Part shown: positions 14,342 to 20,330 of the stretch, piece after piece
Layout of the letters: the number at the start of each line of letters is the position of its first letter
Position numbering within the stretch: the stretch's first letter is position 1
Assembly: GCA_012271065.1 (NCBI GenBank)
Contig: JAAXHE010000030.1
Coordinates: 1 to 20,330, forward strand
Origin: Candidatus Latescibacterota bacterium
GTDB taxonomy: Bacteria > Latescibacterota > UBA2968 > GCA-2709665
DNA: 20,330 nt
Direction: 5' to 3'
Program-made: the position numbers and the translations under genes
The notes under the pieces: generated by a model
The model's input: only the letters and a program-made list of their open reading frames with translations
What the model was told of the DNA's origin: nothing
Databases searched by the model: none

Positions 14342-17255
14342 ATCGATCCCGCGCGCGGATTCCGTTGTGGATTCGGAAAGGCTTCCGCCGCAATCCGGCG
14401 AGGTCATCGATCGCGATGCACGGGTCGCGTTTTCCTTCGATGGACGGGATTATTCGGGATACGAGGGCGATACAATTGCATCGGCACTGGCCGCCGCGGG
14501 GGTGCAGGTCTTCAGCCGGTCGTTCAAGTATCACCGTCCCAGAGGTCTGCTGTGCTGCGCGGGTCAGTGTCCGAACTGTCTGGTCCAGATAGACGACGAG
14601 CCGAACGTCCGCGCCTGTACGCGCCGCGTGGAGGCGGGAATGGCCGTGCAGTCGCAGAACGCGCAGCCGTCGCTGGACCGCGACTTTCTTTCGCTTACCC
14701 AGCTGGCCGCGCCGTTGATGCCGGTGGGTTTCTACTATAAGACCTTTATCCGGCCCACCGCGCTCTGGCCGTCCTACGAACACCTGCTGCGCCGCGCGGC
14801 GGGGTTGGGTAAAGTGGACCTCGCGTCGCAACCCGGCGCGTACGACAAACAGTATCTGCATGCCGACGTGGCGGTGGCAGGCGGCGGACCCTCCGGTATC
14901 GGCGCGGCCGTTGCGGCGGCGGAACAGGGCGCGAGCGTCGCGCTTTTTGAAGTCGAGCCGTCACTGGGCGGGCGCCTGCGCTTCTCGCGTGACGGGTCAG
15001 GACGGCTGGAGGCGTTGCTGGCGTCGGTGGCGAACCGGTCGGATATCGAGGTTTACACCGATACGGCCGTACTGGGGTCGTACCAGGATAACTGGCTGGC
15101 GGCTGTGAAGGGCTCGCGACTGTTCAAGATACGCGCGAAGTCCGTCGTTGTCGCAACGGGCGCACTCGAGATGCCGCTGGTGTTCGACAACAACGACCTG
15201 CCCGGAGTGATGCTGGGCAGCGCCTCCCGGCGGCTGGTCAATCTCTATGGCGTGAAACCGGGCGCAAGGGCGCTGGTGGTAACGGCGAACGACGACGGAT
15301 GGGACGCGGCCGCGGATCTCGCCGAGGCGGACATTGAAATCGCCGCGGTCGTGGACGAACGGCACGCCTGTTCCAGTGCGACCGCCGACGAGTTGATTTC
15401 CCGTGGCGTGCCTGCGTTTTTCCGACACACGATTCTGGAAGCCGTTGGATCAAAGCGCGTACAGGCCGCCAGGGTCGCCCGGATCGATCCGTTGGGAGAG
15501 GCGGATCGATCCGCGGCGCGGACACTGGCGTGCGACCTGATTGTCGTGAGCGCGGGTTGGACGCCCGACCTGGCACTGTTCCACATGGCCGGCGGAGAGT
15601 CGGTCTACGACGCGCAGCGTTCGGAACCGCGTGCGACGAACGCGCCGGAAGGCATCTTTGTGGCAGGCCGCGCCGCGGGCGCCACCACGGCCGCGTGCGC
15701 CATGGACGACGGGCGGATCGCCGGAAGAAGCGCCGCGGCCTCATCGGGTTTCGGGGACGGACCCGGAGCGTCTGAGAAGTCCGATCTCCTGGCCCGTAAG
15801 GCCGCCGAGCCGGTGCGGACGTCCGACCGTACGCTGGTCGCGGGCCGGAAAAAGAGGTTTCTGTGCTATTGTGAAGACGTCACCGACGTGGATCTGCAGA
15901 CGGCGATCGTCGAGGGGTACGACAGTCTCGAACTGCTGAAACGGTACAGCACGATTTCCATGGGCCCCTGCCAGGGCAGGATGTGTTCCATGAACGCCGT
16001 GCATCTCTGCGCCCGCGCAAACGGAAGGCAGGTTCAGGAAACGGGCAGGACAACGTCGCGTCCGCCCGTGGAGCCGGTAACGCTGGGCGCGCTGGCCGGT
16101 CAGATCATGGAGCCCGTGCAGGTGAGTCCAGCGCACCAGTGGCACCTGGAACGGGGCGCGAGGATGATGGTGGCGGGGCTCTGGCTGCGTCCGGAAGACT
16201 ACGGCGACCCCATTGCCGAGGTGAAGGCCGTGCGCGAGCGGGTCGGGCTGATGGATGTCAGCACGCTGGGCAAGATCCAGCTGACCGGAACGGGCGTGCC
16301 TGAACTGCTCGAACGGCTGTACGTCAACCAGTGGCGGAAGCTGGGGGTCGGCCGCGTCCGGTACGGTGTGATGTGCAACGACGAAGGGGTGGTGATGGAC
16401 GACGGGGTGTGCGCCCGTGTTCAGGAGAACGAGTGGTATATGAGTACCACGTCCACCGGCGCGACGACGGTGTACGAATGGATACAATGGTGGGTGCAGT
16501 CGGGATGGGGCGACGGCGTACACGTTGTCAACCTCACCGATTCCTACGCGGCGTTCAACCTGGCGGGACCCAGGTCCAGAGACGTGCTGCAGAAGCTCAC
16601 GGACCGCGACCTGAGCAACGGGAAGTTTCCCTATATGCGGGTGCGGTCGACGCGCGTCGCCGGTGTGCTGTGCCGTGTCCTCCGGATCGGGTTTACGGGC
16701 GAGCTTTCCTACGAGATCCACTGCCCGGCGTCATTCGGGCTGCACGTATGGCAGGCACTTATGGCGGCGGGGGAGGAATTCGGCATCGGGCCGTTCGGGG
16801 TGGACGCGCAGCGTGTGCTCCGTCTGGAGAAAGCGCATATCATCGTGGGCCAGGACACCGACGCGCTGACCGATCCCTTTTCCGCAAACATGGAATGGGC
16901 CGTGAAGATGAAGAAGCGGGACTTTCTGGGCAAGCCCATGTTGACCCGGATCTCGGAACGCGGGACCCGTCAGCGGCTTGTGGGATTCAAAATGGCGCGG
17001 CCGGGGATCGTGCCCGAAGAAGGTCTGCAGGCGGTGCATCCGGACGGTAACGGAAAACAGGAGATCATCGGCTGGTTGACCTCCTCCCGGTTCAGTCCGG
17101 CGCTCGGAGAGACCGTCGGACTCTGTTGGCTGCCCGCGCACGTGGCGGCGGAAGCGGGAACACGGTTTCAGATTCGCCGGGACGGCGAACTCGAAGACGC
17201 CTATGTTCACCACGGGCCGTTCTACGACCCCGATGGAGAAAGGTTGCAGATGTGA
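14331..17255 (+). CDS. mgdC: N-methylglutamate dehydrogenase subunit C (sarcosine oxidase alpha-like)
   Basis: A 974-residue multidomain alpha subunit. Order: an N-terminal ferredoxin-like domain (about 25-110) with C75, C80, C83 and C96, a C-x4-C-x2-C ... C arrangement suited to a [2Fe-2S] cluster; a two-dinucleotide oxidoreductase domain (about 178-500) starting with G184-x-G186-x2-G189; a BFD-like SoxA middle domain (about 508-590) with C512-x-C514 and C547-x4-C552; and a GcvT-type folate-binding domain (about 597-970) containing GLMDVSTLGK, GFTGELSYEIH and FSANMEWAVKM. The last domain is expected to pass the one-carbon group to tetrahydrofolate. It overlaps mgdB by 11 bases and mgdD by 4. 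Classical sarcosine oxidase alpha subunits, as I recall, lack the N-terminal cysteines, so this form may pass electrons to another acceptor instead of oxygen. Confidence 0.88.
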   Translation: MATESIPRADSVVDSERLPPQSGEVIDRDARVAFSFDGRDYSGYEGDTIASALAAAGVQVFSRSFKYHRPRGLLCCAGQCPNCLVQIDDEPNVRACTRRVEAGMAVQSQNAQPSLDRDFLSLTQLAAPLMPVGFYYKTFIRPTALWPSYEHLLRRAAGLGKVDLASQPGAYDKQYLHADVAVAGGGPSGIGAAVAAAEQGASVALFEVEPSLGGRLRFSRDGSGRLEALLASVANRSDIEVYTDTAVLGSYQDNWLAAVKGSRLFKIRAKSVVVATGALEMPLVFDNNDLPGVMLGSASRRLVNLYGVKPGARALVVTANDDGWDAAADLAEADIEIAAVVDERHACSSATADELISRGVPAFFRHTILEAVGSKRVQAARVARIDPLGEADRSAARTLACDLIVVSAGWTPDLALFHMAGGESVYDAQRSEPRATNAPEGIFVAGRAAGATTAACAMDDGRIAGRSAAASSGFGDGPGASEKSDLLARKAAEPVRTSDRTLVAGRKKRFLCYCEDVTDVDLQTAIVEGYDSLELLKRYSTISMGPCQGRMCSMNAVHLCARANGRQVQETGRTTSRPPVEPVTLGALAGQIMEPVQVSPAHQWHLERGARMMVAGLWLRPEDYGDPIAEVKAVRERVGLMDVSTLGKIQLTGTGVPELLERLYVNQWRKLGVGRVRYGVMCNDEGVVMDDGVCARVQENEWYMSTTSTGATTVYEWIQWWVQSGWGDGVHVVNLTDSYAAFNLAGPRSRDVLQKLTDRDLSNGKFPYMRVRSTRVAGVLCRVLRIGFTGELSYEIHCPASFGLHVWQALMAAGEEFGIGPFGVDAQRVLRLEKAHIIVGQDTDALTDPFSANMEWAVKMKKRDFLGKPMLTRISERGTRQRLVGFKMARPGIVPEEGLQAVHPDGNGKQEIIGWLTSSRFSPALGETVGLCWLPAHVAAEAGTRFQIRRDGELEDAYVHHGPFYDPDGERLQM

Positions 17256-17947
17256 ATGCGCGGGCGGCGCCGGTGAAATTGTCGCCACTTCACGAAACGG
17301 CGCGGGACCTCGGGGCGCAATTTACGGAATCTTCCGGATGGCGGATTCCGGAGGCGTATTCCACGCCGGGTGCTGAGATTTCAGCCGCCGGACGCGGCGT
17401 GGCGCTGGCCGATGAGACGGCAAACGGCAAGATCCGGGTCGAGGGAGAGGATGCCCACGCTTCGTGGGAGTCGCTGGATTTGGAAATCGGCGGCGGAGCG
17501 GTTGTCGGCTCGGAACGCGTGTACCGGCTTCGCAGCGACTGTTTTTTTGTCTTAACGTCCCCGAGCCGGGATATCGCCTTCCGCAGGACGCTCGTGGACC
17601 GGGCTACGGACAGGTTCGTTACCGTAACGAATCTGACCCACGCGTGGTCCGAAATCCGCGTTCTGGGGCCATCCGCGCCATCTCTGATGAGCAGGGTGTG
17701 CGGGCTGGATTTCACCGACGCCGCATTTCCGGAGGGCGCCGCGAAACAGACCAGCGTCGCCAGGACGACGCAACTCGTCATTCGACGGGATGCCGTCGAT
17801 CTGCCGGCCTTTTCGGTCCTCGGTGCGCGGTCTCTGGCAGCGTATCTGTGGGAGATCCTGATGGAAGCCGGGGCCGATCTGCAGATAGCGCCGGTCGGCC
17901 TGAACGCCATCCGGGCCCTGGAGTCCGGGACAGAACGCCAGGCATAG
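17252..17947 (+). CDS. mgdD: N-methylglutamate dehydrogenase subunit D (sarcosine oxidase gamma-like)
   Basis: A 231-residue protein of the GcvT-like SoxG type, the small gamma subunit of the complex. Similarity is weak, as is usual for this subunit; the call leans on position after mgdC plus recognisable GcvT-like pieces (VALADETANGKIRVEG, LTHAWSEIRVLGPSA, FSVLGARSLAAYLWEILMEAG). The start is GTG at 17252, overlapping the mgdC stop in GTGA, with GGAGAAAGG about 9 bases upstream; longer in-frame starts would lie inside mgdC. The reading frame before 17252 is a shadow of mgdC. The length is somewhat above that of usual SoxG. A gap of 40 bases precedes gmaS. Confidence 0.78.
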   Translation: MNARAAPVKLSPLHETARDLGAQFTESSGWRIPEAYSTPGAEISAAGRGVALADETANGKIRVEGEDAHASWESLDLEIGGGAVVGSERVYRLRSDCFFVLTSPSRDIAFRRTLVDRATDRFVTVTNLTHAWSEIRVLGPSAPSLMSRVCGLDFTDAAFPEGAAKQTSVARTTQLVIRRDAVDLPAFSVLGARSLAAYLWEILMEAGADLQIAPVGLNAIRALESGTERQA

Positions 17948-17987
17948 GAAAACGGGAAGCGCCAATTGAAGAGAGGAAGGGTCGTCT

Positions 17988-19469
17988 ATGTCGAATCAGG
18001 CTGCAACGGATCTGGAAGCCTACGTCAGGGCCGACGGCCGGGACGAACAGGTGCGCCGGGTGCGCGAGAAGATCGACGCGCTTGGAATCACCTATATCTA
18101 TTACCAGTTTATTTCGGTGACGGGCCGGGTGGTGGGCAAGGGCATTCCGGCGGACCACTGGGAACGGACCGCGGAACGTGGATTCCAGCTTGTGTATGGG
18201 GCGACCGCGAACCTGTTCATGGACAGGTACGACAATTATATCGGATACGGTCCCGAGGCGTCGGAACTCGTGGGAATTCCCGACCCTGAGACTTTCGTTC
18301 AGCTGCCGTGGGACAGGCGCCTGGCGCGGGTCTTCTGTACGCTCTTTCGCAACCGGGACGAGATGGAGAATCCCGGAGGCACCCTTTCCTCCGACTGCAG
18401 GGGCAATCTCAGGCGCATCCACGAGCAGTTCACGCGGGACCACGACGGGATGCGCATGCGCCACGGCGCCGAACCGGAGATGATGTGGCTGCAGAAGGGC
18501 CCCGACGGCAAACCCGCGGACGGTTTCAGCAAGCCCTACTGCTACCATATCGATCAGTTCGAGTCCCTGAGGCCCGTGGTCATGAAGGTGATCGAATACG
18601 GCCGCGCGATGGGCCTTGACATGATCCAGGGAGACCACGAGGACGCGCCGGGTCAACTGGAGTTGAACTTCACCTTCGACGACGCGCTCGCCACGTGCGA
18701 CAGGCTAACCACCTACCGGCAGATTTGCGCCCAGGTCGCCCGGGAGCACGATCTGATTGCATGTTTCATGTGTAAGCCCTTCATGGGCGTCTCGGCGTCG
18801 GGTTGCCACCACAATATTTCGCTCTGGCGCGGGGGAGCGGACGTGCTGAAGCCGCTGGGGAACGAGTCGCTTCCCGGCATGGAGGGCGTCTTCACGCATC
18901 GGGAAGGCGGCGAGAATATGTTCGATCCCCTTCCGGGAAGACGGGAGCCGGCTCCCACGGGCCTGCGGTGCATCGGCGGCGTAATCGAACATCTGCCCGC
19001 GCTCACAGCCATTGGATGTTCCACGGTGAATTCGTACCGGCGGTTGTGGGAGACGGGGTTCTGGGCGCCCGTCTACTCCGATTGGGGGTATCAGAACCGG
19101 ACCTGCGGGCTCCGGGTCTCCGGCCCCGGGCGGTTCGAATACCGTGCGGTGGACGCGATGGTGAACCCCTATCTCATGGCTGGCGCGTTACTGAAGGCGT
19201 TTGACGACGGCATACGCCGGGACCTGGACCCCGGCGAGCCCGAACACCGCAACATTTACGAGGCGATCGAAGAAGGCAAGGAAGTTACCAAGCTGCCGAC
19301 CACGTTGGGCGACGCGCTCGATAAGCTGGAGCAGGACGAGGTGATCCGCTCGTCGCTTCCAGGCGAGATGTACGAGGTCTACATGCACTACAAACGGGAC
19401 GAGTGGGAACGGTTTCTGGCAACGGTAACCGACTGGGATCTGGAGACCTACTGGGACTGTCTGCCGTAG
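17988..19469 (+). CDS. gmaS: Gamma-glutamylmethylamide synthetase (glutamine synthetase family)
   Basis: A 493-residue glutamine-synthetase-fold enzyme. Catalytic-core motifs are E218 and E225 in GDHEDAPGQLELNF (metal sites), H274-H275-N-I-S (ATP/metal site), the YQNRTCGLRVS arginine block, and R382-F-E384-Y-R386 (glutamate and phosphate site). GmaS joins methylamine to glutamate with ATP to give gamma-glutamylmethylamide. Sequence alone does not separate GmaS from GlnT-type glutamine synthetases; the assignment rests on direct linkage to mgs and mgd genes. The N-terminal 30 residues are a charged extension. The ribosome site GAGAGGAAGG is about 7 bases from the ATG. A 22-base gap leads to the second amidotransferase. 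No adenylylation-loop claim is made. Confidence 0.8.
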   Translation: MSNQAATDLEAYVRADGRDEQVRRVREKIDALGITYIYYQFISVTGRVVGKGIPADHWERTAERGFQLVYGATANLFMDRYDNYIGYGPEASELVGIPDPETFVQLPWDRRLARVFCTLFRNRDEMENPGGTLSSDCRGNLRRIHEQFTRDHDGMRMRHGAEPEMMWLQKGPDGKPADGFSKPYCYHIDQFESLRPVVMKVIEYGRAMGLDMIQGDHEDAPGQLELNFTFDDALATCDRLTTYRQICAQVAREHDLIACFMCKPFMGVSASGCHHNISLWRGGADVLKPLGNESLPGMEGVFTHREGGENMFDPLPGRREPAPTGLRCIGGVIEHLPALTAIGCSTVNSYRRLWETGFWAPVYSDWGYQNRTCGLRVSGPGRFEYRAVDAMVNPYLMAGALLKAFDDGIRRDLDPGEPEHRNIYEAIEEGKEVTKLPTTLGDALDKLEQDEVIRSSLPGEMYEVYMHYKRDEWERFLATVTDWDLETYWDCLP

Positions 19470-19491
19470 GTGTGACAGGAGGAAGGCGCAT

Positions 19492-20330
19492 ATGTGCGGG
19501 ATCGCGGGGATTATCCACCGGAACAGGGCCGGTCGGATCGGGAACGAAATGACCATGATGCTTCAGGCGATGAAGCACAGGGGTCCGGACTCAACGGGTT
19601 TTGCGCTGTACGGAGAGCCGTCGGCCGGGACTCTGGCGATGCGGTTCAAGGTGGCGGAAAAGGAGGACCTGGAGTCCGGCTTCGAGATCAGAGATCAGAT
19701 CGTGCAGCGTAGAGCGGAGGTGGATGAACGCATCGTGTCTCTCGGCGGCGAAGTACTCGCCTCGGATCAGCCGACGGAGTACGCGTTCCTGTACCGCGTC
19801 AGATACGATGGAGACCTGCGCAGGTTCGCGGACTTCATTGAAGACGCGGAGGGCGTCGAGATTCTATCCATAGGCAGTGCATTGGAACTCGTCAAGGACC
19901 TGGGCGACGCCAACGAGGTGAGCGAGCAGTACGGCATGGGCACCTTTGTGGGCACCCACGCCATAGGGCACGTACGTATGGCCACGGAGTCCGACGTGGA
20001 CATTCGTTCCGCGCACCCGTACTGGGCGTATCCGTTCGGGGATATCTCCGTCGTCCACAACGGCCAGCTGACCAATTACTGGTCGATGCGCCGCGATCTG
20101 GAGCGTCGGGGGCATCGCTTCGTGTCGGATTGCGATTCGGAACTGATCGCGGTCTATATCGCGGACAGCCTGGATCGCTCGGTTTCGCTCGAGGACGCGA
20201 TGGTGAAATCCGTACGGGAGCTGGACGGCGTCTTCACGTATCTGGTGGCGACAACGGACAGCCTGGGAATGGCCAAGGATACCATGGCGGCCAAGCCGAT
20301 GGTACTCTACGAAGGGGAAGAGGAAACCCT
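19492..20330 (+). CDS. Second MgsA/GlxB-type class II amidotransferase (partial)
   Basis: Open to the window end; 279 codons are visible. MCGIAGII puts the nucleophile at C2 after Met removal. RGPDSTG, H189-N190-G191 and the CDSEL acid motif match the first mgsA. Over about 100 residues I aligned by hand (from GVEILSIG to IAVYIA) roughly 45% are identical to mgsA at 9698, so this is an old paralogue and not a recent duplicate. The best ribosome site in the operon (AGGAGG with GAAGG following) precedes the ATG at 19492. It could begin a second mgsABC/glxBCD set to the right, for instance an ammonia-type glutamate synthase, or act as an alternative subunit for the first. The visible part is nearly full length for this family. 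Confidence 0.85.
   Translation, partial: MCGIAGIIHRNRAGRIGNEMTMMLQAMKHRGPDSTGFALYGEPSAGTLAMRFKVAEKEDLESGFEIRDQIVQRRAEVDERIVSLGGEVLASDQPTEYAFLYRVRYDGDLRRFADFIEDAEGVEILSIGSALELVKDLGDANEVSEQYGMGTFVGTHAIGHVRMATESDVDIRSAHPYWAYPFGDISVVHNGQLTNYWSMRRDLERRGHRFVSDCDSELIAVYIADSLDRSVSLEDAMVKSVRELDGVFTYLVATTDSLGMAKDTMAAKPMVLYEGEEET

Noticed and set aside
17126..17251. Upstream extension of the mgdD frame
   Set aside because: It lies wholly inside mgdC; the GTG at 17252 has a good ribosome site and a typical GTGA overlap.
12743..17947. Simple heterotetrameric sarcosine oxidase (soxBDAG) annotation
   Set aside because: Homology is clear, but direct linkage with mgsABC and gmaS fits NMG dehydrogenase better. 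No glyA, gcv or sarcosine/creatinine genes are nearby. It is retained as the main alternative.

Overview
The window is about 60% GC bacterial chromosomal DNA with tightly packed genes. The content is a PHP/EndoQ-UvrD repair fusion, rhamnulokinase, a GT4 glycosyltransferase, a phytanoyl-CoA dioxygenase-type enzyme, a sulfatase-maturase-type radical SAM protein and a methylamine/N-methylglutamate operon. This mix suggests an uncultured environmental, probably marine, Gram-negative-type bacterium of the Latescibacterota / Poribacteria / Planctomycetota kind. That placement is only a guess from gene content; there is no rRNA or other marker gene here. No tRNA, rRNA, CRISPR array, transposase or phage gene was seen.

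Region 1 (1-1124): the 3' tail of one gene and then a complete paralogue of it, coding for a small cysteine-rich protein with one N-terminal membrane segment. A 371-base gap follows that carries two copies of a 68-bp dispersed-type repeat. Region 2 (1125-5891): a 1089-residue fusion of an EndoQ-like PHP nuclease to a UvrD/PcrA-type helicase, ending in a near-ideal beta-clamp-binding peptide. It is convergent, with only 6 bases between stop codons, with rhaB on the minus strand. rhaB has a recognisable promoter. Region 3 (6064-9567): a GT4 glycosyltransferase running divergently from rhaB, then a probable two-gene unit with its own promoter: a PhyH-family Fe(II)/2-oxoglutarate dioxygenase and an anaerobic sulfatase-maturase-like radical SAM/SPASM protein with a C-terminal SEC-C zinc motif.

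Region 4 (9698 to the right edge) is the main system. It is one co-directional, partly overlapping operon with a complete gene set for the N-methylglutamate (NMG) pathway of methylamine use: mgsA-mgsB-mgsC (NMG synthase: class II amidotransferase, GXGXG protein, FMN glutamate-synthase core), mgdA-mgdB-mgdC-mgdD (NMG dehydrogenase, homologous to heterotetrameric sarcosine oxidase beta, delta, alpha, gamma), and gmaS (glutamine-synthetase-like gamma-glutamylmethylamide synthetase). A second, divergent mgsA-type amidotransferase follows and is cut by the window end. The proposed flow is: methylamine + glutamate + ATP gives gamma-glutamylmethylamide (GmaS); Mgs transfers methylamine to 2-oxoglutarate to give N-methylglutamate; Mgd oxidises that back to glutamate and passes the one-carbon unit to tetrahydrofolate or releases formaldehyde. 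The pathway assignment rests on the joint presence and order of all eight subunits. The individual proteins could also be glutamate synthase, sarcosine oxidase and glutamine synthetase homologues. A strong intrinsic terminator ends 22 bases before the first operon start codon, with a possible competing antiterminator stem, so transcription attenuation of the operon is worth testing.
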